NCBI GenBank assembly: GCA_954871525.1
Contig: OX940869.1
Location: 24,456,001 to 24,520,000 of the forward strand
Source: Parietaria judaica
Lineage: Eukaryota; Streptophyta; Magnoliopsida; Rosales; Urticaceae
DNA: 64,000 nt
Reading direction: 5' to 3'
Positions 32,515-45,100 of this stretch are shown here, one piece after another (the stretch's first letter is position 1; each line of letters begins with the position of its first letter). A model generated the notes under the pieces. It was given only the letters and a program-made list of their open reading frames with translations. It was not told where the DNA came from and did no database searches. The position numbers were made by a program, and so were the translations under genes.

Positions 32515-34845
32515 TCACAAAACAAAATCAAGATCCTTCTCTTCTCGTATATCACCATCAGAACTGCAAAGTAATGGAATATCACCAATCCCATCGAAGA
32601 AAAACTCACCATACTGATAATCTTCCTTCACTAGCTCTTCCAAGTCGGTCTCATCCTCCGAGGCGCTCGAGTTCTTTTCAACCAATTCCCTGAACACCGA
32701 AGACCGCAGCAGAAGGCTTAAAGCCGTTGGAGACGAAGATCTATTTTCGCTTTGGAAAATGGCATCTTGCGTCTGAGGCTGAGAGTACTTATTTAAGGCA
32801 CTGTTTTCTGCCATGAAAGGGCTTTGACTTTCGTTGAAGAATACGGCCGATTGGTCAAAACAATCCATTGGCCCGAATTCGGTCAAAGGTGACATCGTCT
32901 GAGGCTTTGACTCGAGGAAGGAGATCGGGCTGATGTCGGTCGACACCTCCGGCTTCAGCCATCGTATGTAAGTGCTTAGGTCGAAATTGGTCACTGCATT
33001 GATGCCTCGGTATTCTATCGCTGCTATGTCGTAAGCCCGAGCCGCTTCCTCTTGCGTACCTTTCGGTCAGATTAGATTGTTGTTAATCATAACAATTGAT
33101 TTTATTATAATTTTTAGTTTTGATTATATGAAATATAATCTACTTACTGTAAGTGCCAAGGTAGAGGTATTTGTTCCCAAAAACTCTTCCAATTCTTGCT
33201 TCCCATCTACCATTATGGTGGTGCCTGTAATTATACCATAATAATACACAAGAAAATTCAATCTTAAGAGACCTAATTTATGTTATGGTTGATTTGTTAA
33301 TTCTAGGGTTTGTGAAGAAAGAGTGCATATGTTAGGTTTAGTTTATTATGAATCAATTGTTCTTTAATATTTTTCTAGGTTATGAGGGATGTTTTTGTTA
33401 GTTTGTAATAGCTAAGAATTAGGGTTTGCTAATTCTTATATTAGGTGCCAATCCCGAGGGAGACGGAACATTTGGTTTGGGCTTTTGCATTCTTACGATT
33501 TTAGGGATAGCTTGGATCGTGTTCTCGAATGGATTACGTGCTAGGTCAACCGTAGGGGCATTTTCGGTAGTCTTTCTGATCCCTACGGTTGACCTCAATC
33601 TAGTATGGCATATTTGATTTGACTTTTTGTTCTTGCGTTTTTAGGGAGGGTTGGAGTTGTGTTCTCAAACGAACGAACCACCAACCGTTCCGTTTGTTAT
33701 TCTGTTTTATTTATTCATATACAATCGAGAATTCATCGCTTCTTTAAATTCCTGTTCGTGTTTGAATTTTGCGTCGGGTCATGTGAGTATACCTTGCGAC
33801 TCCTCTGTATTTAGACACCCCCCTGGAAAAGCCACTGCTTTTTCTGCAATTACAAGTAGAAATCAAGAGGTTATTAAGCTTCTCAATAAAGGAATTCAAG
33901 TGACCAAAGCTTTATTTTCATATATATACCTTCTCAAAGAGGCCAAGTACTCCTCTTTTGTCATGCGATTCATGATCTCAATCTCTGCTTCATAGTCTAA
34001 TATCTGCAACCATCATCAAATGCTTCTTAGTCCGATTGCTCGGTAATTAATCTCGCAAGTAAATACAAAAATCGGCAAATAAATACCGGGAAATTCGTGA
34101 AGGTAGTCGTCCCCCAATACTTGAGTGCGGCCAAATCGTAGGCTCTTGCAGCGGATTCCTCTTCGTTATAAGCTCCTGAGATTTTCATAACTGTTAAAAA
34201 CATCTCTAAATAGAAATCACTCATCTTTGTATTAATTCTTTGTATTAGTAACATAATTCAAAAGATTACTTACCAAGGTAAACTGCTCGGTTCCGAAAAG
34301 CGTACCGAAGGCGTGAACACCAAAAATACAACGAATCATAAGCGGATAATTGAAAGAAATATTGTGAAGTTTAAATCGGCAAAAATAAATAAATATTCAT
34401 ACCTTGTTTCCCTTTCTTCTTTTGTGTCACATTCCAAGAGAGTTTATCCCATAAGTGTGCTTCATATCGACCGGTCCATCTATGTCTGTTTAATTAGTTT
34501 TATAAAATATATATAAAAAATTATTAATCAAGCTTAATTCCATGTTCAAATCGCCAAAAACCCTTATATAGTTGCTTAAGTAGCCCTAACATACCGACTA
34601 ACGCCGCGGAATTTCGAGCTTCTCTTCACGGTGGTGGCTACGGAAGTTTGATTATCATTGTCGGCTCGAATTCCTTGTTGAGTGGTCGGATTATTGTCAA
34701 CAAGCTCTTGATCAGCTCGGTGATCTCTTCGTCGCCGTTTGACGCGCCGTTTCGCTTGAGCTTGATCGCCGTCGACGTCGTCCATGCAATGTCGTGGCCT
34801 CCTCGAGCTTTTCTCTTCCCTCTTGATCACCATCACCATGTCCAT
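32515..34845 (-). CDS. AP2/ERF transcription factor, WRINKLED1-like (WRI3/WRI4 type)
   Basis: Eight minus-strand exons join in phase: 34845-34595, 34485-34403, 34282-34274, 34175-34087, 34003-33930, 33843-33793, 33224-33148 and 33059-32515. They give 392 residues. The N-terminus is acidic to basic with an Arg-rich likely nuclear signal ([11 protein letters not shown]). There are two AP2 domains: [20 protein letters not shown] to TTTFTNFP, and [20 protein letters not shown] to GINAVTNFD. The C-terminus is acidic and serine-rich. Exon 3 is the 9-bp micro-exon encoding the VYL step, a hallmark of the WRI1/AP2 lineage. Family members activate fatty-acid, oil or cuticular-wax genes in the nucleus. 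The start is the first ATG in frame (34845); an upstream TTG is not used. Assignment to WRI1, WRI3 or WRI4 is not possible by eye. Confidence 0.9.
34274..34282 (-). other. 9-bp micro-exon of the WRI1-like gene
   Basis: TTTACCTTG on the minus strand, flanked by AG and GT. It joins exon 2 (CAA G) and exon 4 (GA GCT) to encode Q-V-Y-L-G-A, the conserved AP2 core. Without it the first AP2 domain loses this strand. Confidence 0.9.
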
Positions 34846-34899
34846 GACCTCTTCTCTCAAGCTCTTTCTTTGGTTGCTCGACTAATTGATTGAGCAATT

Positions 34900-34912
34900 G
34901 TATCATTGTATG

Positions 34913-34943
<31 letters not shown>

Positions 34944-35949
34944 TTACACACATATACGTACATAAGTATATTTGGATTTACATTGCGTTTTGTTTTTATT
35001 AGTTTACAACTGTTATTGAGCAAAGGACAAAGAGAACGATGATCTCTAGGGAATGTATATGCAAAACAATTTTTATTTTTTGTCTCTATTATGTTTGCCA
35101 ACCATTTCCCAAAAGCTTCATGCTATCATTTTATTATTTCCTTAATTTAATTAAAAAAAATCAATTAAAATATTTGGCCGTCCAAAATGAGAAATTGCTT
35201 ATTGCCTAAGTTAAAAAAAAATCCATTATAAATTCAAAATGATGAAACACTGATTAATATCGATTAATATTTTTAATCTTTGATCATGTTCTTTGAATGG
35301 TAAATGTGGTTTAAAAAAAAACAATTCTAATGTAGTAATGCTAACAAAACTCGGAATTCTGAATATTTGATAATATGATTTTTAAAATATAAAATACGGA
35401 TTCAATTTTTTCTTTACAAAAACACTTAAGTGCGGTATTCTGTCTTACGTAAAATATTGCACCGAATGTATCGTGTCTAACCGTCGTAGTGGTTTGCATG
35501 TACCAACTCATGTGTATATTATATATCCATTTTCTGCATAGACGTTTGATTTATATTTTTTGCTATAACTAATAGATCGTAGTGATTGTTCATATATAGT
35601 TCAACAAAATTTGGTCAAATATGCAACTTATATATGATTAGCATGAGAAGAAAATCTACGAATATAATTAGTAAGGAATGATCAAACGAGCTTCCATTGA
35701 TAAACACCAAAAGTTATCAAAATTGATTTGAAGTATATACTATATTATATATATTATATATATGTTTGTGTGTGTATAATAATATTAGCTATTTAGCTGT
35801 ATAACTGGAAAGAGTGATGTAATCGTCAAATGCAACAACACGACAGGGAAGAATAGGTAGGTTTGAGCATTTATTATAACAAACAAATATTATGCATGCT
35901 CTTAGATTTCATCGATGCTTTTGGCTAGACTCATTTATATATTTAGCAA

Positions 35950-35995
<46 letters not shown>

Positions 35996-37960
35996 AAAAT
36001 TTCTTAAGTCACGTACGCTTTGAGTTTGTTTCCCATACGCAGCTCTTTTTGTAAAAAATAATAATAATAATGTCGATGTTCTTCTCTATGCGAACCAGAA
36101 TATTCGAGATCTCCATAAGCATTGCCTTCCTTTCTTAATTAATTATTTATTTATGGATTTACATCTTGCGTGCAAAGTAGCGTATATATAGATTATATCT
36201 ATATAGACATCTTTTAAGTACTGTTAATAGGATATCGTCTCCAAAATTCTACGGGCAGCTCCGGTTTTACCTTACACACAATGAAACGGACTCAATAACC
36301 AAAAACGAGAAAACTTAAATTAAAAAAAAATATGAAAGAAAGAAACCATGAAATGGTTAGAATCCCATGATAGTCTCGTCAGCTCGTGTATGCTCTCACT
36401 TCCCATGAATCACATTTTCACACGTCTACGCGTTATCTTTATTTTATTTAAAAACCATCGAAATTTGCTCATGAAAAAACCGTCTAAGAACACAAAGAGA
36501 AAGCAACTCTCTCCAATGATCAAGATGAAAAATATATTCAAGGCGATGCCAAACTAGAAAGAGAAGCTTGCGGGGAAGAAGAGAATCGAGAGAGCCAACG
36601 GCCAAGAGGAAAAATCTTCACGTTGCTACGTGTATCGAGCAAGTTTAACATAGGAAAGAGCTAGGTTAGATTTTTCTGCCCTATTATTTTCTAGCTTTGA
36701 ACGACAAAGATTCCAGCACGAGTAACGGGATAACGGTATCTCATTTCTACCAATTTATCTTGTAGTACGAATCATGTCACTTTTAGGCTCGTATCATTTT
36801 GGGCTTCACGCTATAATAATCATGCCCGTTTAAATATATTGAATCTCTAGATCCCACAAAACTACAATTTAGAATAGAGGCAAATTCCTTGTAATGAAAT
36901 TCGTAAAGGTATAATTTATACAAAATGAAATGAACCCTGTTAAAATCGGATAGGTAAAGTCAGTTTCTATGATTATAGAATAGTAATCATGGACTTAAAT
37001 TTATGTGATGTTATCCATAAAGATTTTGAAATATGTATTACATTATAATTTGTGTTATACTATATCATGTAATTCTCATAGAATTACTTGCAACGAAGAG
37101 TTAAATATAAACTTACTTGGCAACTCTTCATAGTTTGAAACGAACATTCACAATTTAAGAATCAAGGACATGTTCACGACATAAAAACTAAAGCACTATA
37201 AAAGTCATATAGTTAAATGATAAAAAGGGCAAAAACTTGATTGATAAAATTTGATTGATAAAATGACAAATCATACGTCACTGAAACTTAACAAAAAAGA
37301 ATTACGTGAAAATAGCTAAAGCCTTTTATCAAATTCTTTATATCATTAAAAAAAAAAAGAATAATATAAGTCGTATTTTTCGATCCCTTTGTGATTAATC
37401 TAGCTTCTAATATATTATCTTCATTGCATAATCTCGTGTACCATAATAACGGGAGCTTAAGCTAACTAGCATTTTTAAAAGTTTAAAATTGTCAAAATAG
37501 CCACCGTTTGGTTAATATTGTGTCATAGCCAATAAACCACATTAACTAATATAAAATGACTTATCTACCTTTATTATTAATAATAATTAATATTAAAATT
37601 CGAATTAATAATTTTTTTTAATAATTAATACGAATTTTTTTTAATTTTTTTTTAAAATTAATAAAATAATAAATTAGGAAACAAATATTTAAATTTCAAA
37701 TTAAAAAAATCAAATTTCAAATTTAAATATAAAAAATGTTTTTCAGTTTTTAAAATAAAATTCAAATTTCATAACAAACATTAATTCGAATAAACCATAT
37801 TAATAATTTAAAACAATTTGAATTAAAAAACATTAACCAAATTAACAAATCGATTTAACATACATTTACACGAATAAATACGAATAAACCAATTAGCATA
37901 CATTTACAATTCGAATTAACATACATTTACAATTCGAATAAACACGAATAAATAGAAATT
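34900..37960. other. AT-rich intergenic DNA
   Basis: The upstream region of the WRI1-like gene has an alternating AT tract at about 34913-34934, followed by ACAC. A longer (AT)n run lies at about 35955-35993. No supported gene. From 37600 to 37960 there are repeated AATTCGAATAAACC and CATTTACA phrases of low complexity. Confidence 0.45.
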
Positions 37961-38282
37961 ACACGAGAAAACCAGAGAAAAAAATCGCCATCGAGCCAAC
38001 ACTGCCGCCCACGCCTTCCGACCCATCGCCGCCGCGCTCCGACCCAATTCCCAATAACATATATTGAAGTTATCACCATGGATGAGCTCACCACCTTCAA
38101 GACCTGCCAAACAAAAAATAACCAAAAAAATAAAGTTTACAGAGTTGAAAAAAAAAACTCCATCGATAAAAAAAAAAAGGTTTACAGAGCTCACCATCGA
38201 AATTTCTTGTTGATTGTAATTTAATTAGAATTTCAGTTCAATTCTTCATTCCAGAGCCTAACGAATCAACAAGAAAGCCAAC

Positions 38283-38639
38283 CTTTCGTGGAAGCGGAGT
38301 CGTGTGTGAACAACCGAACGCAGTTCCCGGCCGCGGCAACGAGCTCGCCGATGTAGGGACTCGCCGACGACCACGACACCGCGTTCACAGACTCGCCGGA
38401 GAGCTCGAAAACCTGCCGGACGATCGGTCCGGCGGCGGTTTCGCCGCGAGAGAGCGGAGAAGGGAAGGTAGATAGGACGAGGAGAGAGGAAGCTCTGTGA
38501 GCGATCCAGGAGAGGCCGGAGAAGCTGGGGAGCCAATCGATGGCCGGTCCGGGGGGTCGGGGCGGTTGGGAGCAGGAGGGACTGTGTCGGATCTGAGTAG
38601 AGGAAGAGGAAGATGAAGCATCGGATCTGAATCCGTCAT
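38283..38639 (-). pseudogene. Rav1/DMXL-like WD40 protein, first exon only, frameshifted
   Basis: The minus strand starts at the ATG 38639 (MTDSDPMLHLPLPLLRSDTV, then PPAPNRPDPP). After a run of six C the frame changes to AIDWLPSFSGLSWIAHRASS, LLVLSTFPSPLSRGE, VFELSGESVNAVSWSSASP, IGELVAAAGNCVRLFTHDSA, ending at a donor after 38283. This matches the N-terminus of the plant homologue of yeast Rav1/DmX, a very large WD40 protein that helps V-ATPase assembly. Only this exon is present: the next 3 kb on the minus side has no continuation that I recognise. It is a broken fragment, unless a sequencing error in the C-run and distant exons are invoked. It is divergent from SSRP1, about 545 bp away. 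Confidence 0.7.
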
Positions 38640-39090
38640 TTTTGGTTAAATCGGAGAAGCACATTATGAGAGAGAGGCTTCCTCGAATGAGAGAGGGCTG
38701 GTCAGCTTTTTTGGGTATACAATTTTAAAACTTTGGTACAAATTTATCTTAAAATCATGCATAATTAATAATAAATTAAAAATTTAATTAATTTAAATAT
38801 AAAAAACGAATTTTAATATATTGAGGAGCAATTTTGGTATGAAGAAATTGGTTTTCAATGCCACATCATCCTGATTGGTTATATTTAAAATTAAAACAAT
38901 AAGTTTGATAAATGTAAATATAAACGTCGAAGGATGGTTATGTCCTATAATTTCTTTAATTTAATTGGGCTTTTGGTGTCGTTTCATCACAAACAAAGCA
39001 GAATGATTGAAATCATCGGACAAGTCTCATCCTTACAGTAGACCCGCCCGCACCGAATCATTGTCCCAATTCGCGCGCTTTAGGCTCTCG

Positions 39091-39100
39091 ATAATATATA
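39091..39100 (+). promoter_or_regulatory. TATA-like element of SSRP1
   Basis: ATAATATATA lies 85-95 bp upstream of the SSRP1 ATG at 39185, with a pyrimidine-rich leader between. This position is usual for a plant core promoter. Confidence 0.45.
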
Positions 39101-39184
39101 CACCGCCTCTCCAAGCCCAAAACATTTATCGTCTCTCTGTGGAGCTCATTTCTCAGATTCCCGATTCTGATCCTTTGAGAAACC

Positions 39185-42100
39185 ATGACCGACGGTCATA
39201 TGTTCAACAACATTTCTCTCGGTGGCCGTGGAGGCACTGTAAGTTTCTCTCTCTCTCTCTCTCTCGCTTCTCGTCTCTTTCGATTCGACTGGTTTCGAGT
39301 TTTACTTTCTAGGGTTTTGATTTCGCTTTGATTGGCTATGCTTTGAAACCGTACCGTCAATGGCGTCTCTGAGTTTGGTTGAATTACTTTTGCCGCGGAA
39401 GCGAGAAATGGGGCTAGTTCCGTCGTTTGTTTTTGCTCTTGATTGGCCGTGAAACCCTAGCTAGAGTGATGGGTTGTTCTGGAATTACCTTAAACTTGCA
39501 ATCCTGGGCTACGATGGGTTGGCATCCGGCCTTGAAGGATTTTGTTTTGCGGTTTGAATTGACTGTTCTGTTTTGAGTTTTATTTTTCTAGGGTTTCGTT
39601 ATTAGATTCCGTTGGGTATGCTTTGAAATCAGAGTTTATGGTGCCGTCAATGGCCTCTGAGTTTCGGTGATTTTGCGGAAGCGAGAAATGGGGCTAGTTC
39701 TGTCTTTTTGTTTTTGCTCTTGATTGGAAGTGAAGCCTGGTTATATGATGGGTTATTCTGGAATCACCTCAAACTTACGATCTTAACCTCTGATGGGTTG
39801 TGATTCGGTGTTGAAGGTTCTTGTATCGCATTTTGAATCTACTACTCTCTTTCGACTGGTTTTGAGTTTTATTTTCTTGGATTTGTTATTCGGTTTCGTT
39901 GGCGATGTTTTGAAACCAGAAGTTACGGTTCGATCTCGATTGTTTTTAGCGTCCTTTAGCACTCAATGGTGTCGTTGAGTTTCAGTGATTTTTGTTTGCC
40001 GCGGAAGCGAGAATAGGGGCTAGTTTTGTTTTATGTTTTTGCTCTTGATTGGCTATGAAACCCTAGTTATAGTGAGGGATTTTTCTACAATTACCTCAAC
40101 TTGCAATTTTGGGCTACGTTGGGCTGGGATGTGAATCTAGTTGGATTTCTTATAGGTCTCTGAAGTTCTCTAGTGCAAAGGATTACTTTTTTGTTTTTTA
40201 TTTCTTTTCCGAGTAGTGGTAGGACTGTAGACCAAATACTTCACCAAATTCAACCTCATTATTGCAGCATACTGTATTTTTTTTTTTCGTTTGATTAGAG
40301 ATTGTCAGTAAAGCGTGTTTGGTACCTCCATGGAAATTCTTATTGCGTGAATTTGTTATTTCTGGATTTCCTTACTCTTACTAGGAAATTGTGAAGTAGA
40401 ATGATTAAAACATGTGCCATTTTTTTTTCTTTTCTGATTAACATTGTGGTACAGAATCCTGGCCAGCTTAAAATTTACTCCGGGGGCATCTCGTGGAAGA
40501 AGCAAGGAGGTGGAAAAGCGGTTGAAGTCGATAAAGCAGACATTGTAGGTGTGACATGGATGAAAGTTCCAAGAACAAATCAACTCGGGATTCGTATCAA
40601 AGATGGTTTGTACTATAAGTTCACTGGTTTTCGTGACCCGGTACTCTCTCTCTCTCTCTCGCACGCGCACTTACACACATTTTGACCACCATTGTAACTT
40701 ACATTGTATAACAACTTTCATAAGCATAGATATAGTTTCTTTGTAGTTAAACTTAGTTTCCTGATATGTGCATCGGATGGCCTTTAATGAAAGCTTATAG
40801 TAAGAAATTTTGATATTCTTTTTTAATGAATGATATTTCTGCAAAAACTTTCCAACAAGTTGTTTCTCTTAACTCTTATGATTATAACATGTAGGATGTC
40901 GCCAGTCTATCTGCTTATTTCCAAACTACGTGCGGGATTACCCCTGAGGAGAAGCAGCTTTCTGTAAGTGGCCGCAACTGGGGAGAAGTTGATTTAAGTG
41001 GTCAGTGAGTTTATATTTTGTTCCAGTTAGTGAATTTATTACTTCAACATACTTCTGATAATTCAACAAAATACTTTTTAACAGCTATCCACCTGATAGT
41101 ATGATATTGGTAATAGTCATGTTTAAAAAGGAAAAACTGAGGAGCCTTGGGTCGTTTTTAAGCCTTGAGGTGAACACCTCTCACCCAGAATTTGAGGCGT
41201 ATGCTTAAAGTTGACGTGGCATAGTCTAGGCTAACACCTCAGAGGCGTTCTATGGCTCACCCCTTAGCTGGTTTTCGGAAAAGGAAGGGTTTTTATTTGT
41301 TGGACTAGGTTTTGGCCTTCTCTTCCAAAACTCAACTTGGTGTGGGGATCGCAGTATAGCTACTAAAAGAAACCAGTACCCCATCAGTGGGATTCAAAAT
41401 AAAGGGATAAATATAGGGGCTGTATACTATGTATGGCGAATATTCAGTTGTTTGCTTACATCGCCTAAATTTTGCTCTTTGGTGCTTATATTATGTAAGA
41501 TTCTGATGGATCTGTTATTGTTTAGGTCGATTGATTAGTCATTAGGGCTTCATTTTAGGAGTTAGTTAGTTTGTTTTATTAATTAGTCGATTCTTATTTA
41601 TTAGATATTAGGTTTTAATTATTTTGCAATTAAGAATTAATAATGGGCTTTAGGTTTAAGGGAAGAGAGAGGGAGTATTCTTGGTGTGTTGTCTTTGGTC
41701 GATTTGACAGAGAACTCCAAGGAGAGTGACGGCCGAGCTCTCGAAGGATTCGTGCCAAAATTATTCGTTATTCAATAAAATTACGGTAGTTCATCCTCTC
41801 AGACTCTCAGTGAATTACCGTTCTCCCCCAATTCTATTTACTGCATTTTTTTCTGTGACTTTCTGGAATTTGATAATCTGGGATCCATCAGATTCCTATA
41901 TTCATGCTGGAATTTCTTTATTCCATTTTTTTTAATGAACGGTTTGTACTTCCTTTTGCAGGAAATATGCTGACATTTTTGGTTGGTTCAAAGCAAGCCT
42001 TCGAGGTATCTTTAGCAGATGTCTCACAAACACAAATGCAAGGGAAAAACGATGTTGTTTTAGAGTTTCATGTGGATGATACAACAGGAGCTAATGAGGT

Positions 42101-45100
42101 ATGTTGTTGTTGTTGCATTAAATTTAATACTTAGGATTTAATGAGGTTTATTGCCTTGATTATTGCTATAGAAGGTGTATTGCTATAGGCAGTCATGAAC
42201 TATTGCTTTAGGCAATCATACTAAAAGTGTGGTCTTTTTACCACGGATTTAGATGATTACTGTAGTAAGTAGTAACTTTTATCTCTAATGAACACAGAAA
42301 GATTCATTGATGGAGATGAGTTTCCACATACCAAACTCCAACACCCAATTTGTGGGTGACGAAAGCCGTCCGCCTGCTCAGGTTAGTTCTTCCTACTGGT
42401 TTGATCATTGATGGAAGTTTTGAGGACTTGTCTTGTTATGATATGCTGATTTCTTATAAATACAGGTGTTCCGTGACAAAATTATGTCGATGGCAGATGT
42501 CGGTGCTGGAGGTGAAGAAGCTGTTGTTACCTTTGAGGGTATCGCTATTCTCACACCAAGGTGTGTATTGGAAAATGTAGAACATGCAAGTATTGGTGTG
42601 GGTGAGCATGCCCGATCAGATCCCAAACCTATGAAAAAAATTTAACAATGGCTGGTCCCCTAGAGCATTATTGAGTTTTTCGGTTTTGTGGATTGTGGGG
42701 TCGGGCCAGCCCACTGACACCTTTGCGCATGAGTACTTTCCGTCGGGTACATTTTATGCTTAAGCAAGTTCTTGCTTTCTGTAGGGGGCGTTACAGTGTG
42801 GAACTTCATCTTTCTTTCTTGCGGCTTCAAGGGCAGGCCAATGATTTCAAAATTCAGTACAGCAGCGTTGTTCGTCTTTTTTTGCTTCCCAAGGTCTCAT
42901 TCCTTGTTTCAATGTGTTTTTGTTTTATGTGCTTATGAACTGTTGATGCATTTTACGCAATTACCTGACCTGATCAATTGATTATTAAATAAAGCTATAC
43001 GGTCTTTGCTCTGAGTGCAGTCTAACCAACCACACACCTTCGTCGTTGTTACTCTTGATCCTCCTATCCGTAAAGGCCAGACTCTCTATCCTCATATAGT
43101 CTTACAGGTACCGTGTACTGCCTTGGTTTGATGGGTCAAACTCGTAGCCCGTACAAGCTTAGCTGACTTTTTTTTCTTTCCGTGATTTAGTTTGAAACTG
43201 ATTACATCGTGGAAAGTTCCCTTTCACTGAGTGAAGATGTCTTGAACACTAAATACAAGGACAAGCTAGAATCATCTTACAAGGTAACGCGTTTTCTTTT
43301 TATAATTCACTAATACAATTATTTTTCCTCTAATTCTAGATTTAAAGATCCTGGTTTTGTGACATCTATATATTTTAATTTACAGGGACTCATTCATGAA
43401 GTGTTCACCACCATATTGCGCGGTCTTTCTAATGCTAAAGTTACTAAACCCGGAAAGTTCCGGAGTTGTCAAGATGGGTATGCAGTTAAATCGTCACTGA
43501 AAGCTGAAGATGGAGTTTTGTATCCTCTTGAAAAGAGCTTCTTTTTCCTGCCTAAACCTCCCACCCTTATTCTTCACGAGGAGGTAGTTTTAAGTTGCTT
43601 TTTCATCTGATTTATCATACGATCTTGAAGCGCTAAACGCCAAAACCTAAACACTCTTTATAGTTACTTTGCTCTCTATTTCTATATTTTATAGAATGCT
43701 TAGGAAAACATTTCTGGATGGCTTAAGTTAAATCTAGTCATTGTTTTAAAAGCTATGTTGCTTCAGTTTAACCTATACACAAGAAAAAAAAAAGAAGATT
43801 TCTTTACAATTAGAAATAGATCTTTATCTTTATTGACGGTACTTGGAGGCTGACCTATGTGCTGTCTTCTAGATTGACTATGTGGAGTTTCAAAGGCACA
43901 TCGCCGGTGGGTCAAACCTGGGTTACTTTGATCTTCTCATCAGACTCAAAACCGAGCAAGAGCATCTTTTCAGAAACATCCAGAGAGATGAATATCATAA
44001 TCTTTTCGACTTCATCAGGTTAGTTTGAGCTTCTCCTCTGATTTTACGATGAAACCGACAAAGTTTGTGGATTTAGTTTTCATCTGATATTTTTCATGAT
44101 TCACGCAGTGGTAAGGGTTTGAAAATCATGAATTTGGGAGATATGCAAGCTGGAGTAGCGGCTGTTTTGCAAGATGACGATGATGATGCTGTTGATCCTC
44201 ATCTTGTTCGTGTCAAGAATGAAGCTGGTAATGATGAGAGTGACGAAGAGGTGGGTTTTTTGTTTTCTTCTTTTCCTTTTACTCTCCGCCCTTGGGGTGT
44301 TGAGATTTATAGGACGGGAAATAAATTCTGTTCAGTTAGACAGATATTAGAATTACTCGGAGTTAACTAGTTTGTGTATTCAACGCAATAAATCTAACAA
44401 AACGTAGTATTCGATTATTATTTATTATTATTTAACATCTTCATTTTTCAAAATTAGAGGGTTGAAATTATAATAGGAATTGACTGTAAGCTTAACACTT
44501 ATTTTATATCTATTTATTTTTCAGGATGAAGATTTTGTTCTCGACAAGGATGATGGAGGTTCGCCCACCGATGATTCTGGAGGCGATGATTCCGATGCCA
44601 GTGAAAGCGGAGAGGAGAAAGAGGTAAGGCATCTTTTTTCTCTACTTATTTTTAAAGGCTCAAGTCCCAGATTGGTTCGTGTTTCTATGCTGTTTCCTTC
44701 AGTTTTTCTTTTGCCAGTTGTGGTTCTGTAGAATTGATAAGGAACTAAAAAGCAGAAGAAAGAAAAAACAACCTTCATCTTGGTTTTGGATTCCTTTACA
44801 AATATTAAAACCAGAATTTTTGTTTCAAAATTTATTTCAGTAAAACAACCAAAACCGTCTATTTGAAATGTGAACAAACATTACCTGAATGACTCCTTTT
44901 TCTAAAATGAACAACTGGCCGGTTTCAGAAGCCTCCTAAAAAGGATTTCAAAAAGGAAGCGTCGAGTTCCAAGGCATCTTCTTCTTCTTCCAAGAAGAAG
45001 TCTAGAGACGGGGGCGATGAAAGTTCGAAGAAGAAAAAGCAGAAAAAGAAGAAGGATCCAAACGCACCTAAAAGAGCATTGTCGGGTTTCATGTTCTTCT

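Noticed and set aside
35955..35993. Alternating AT tracts as regulatory TATA elements (also near 34913 and 52587)
   Set aside because: They are long simple repeats with no gene start at a suitable distance.
37916..38197. Minus-strand frame left of the Rav1-like exon as its second exon
   Set aside because: The sequence after a possible acceptor shows no similarity to the conserved continuation of Rav1/DMXL proteins and ends in low-complexity sequence.
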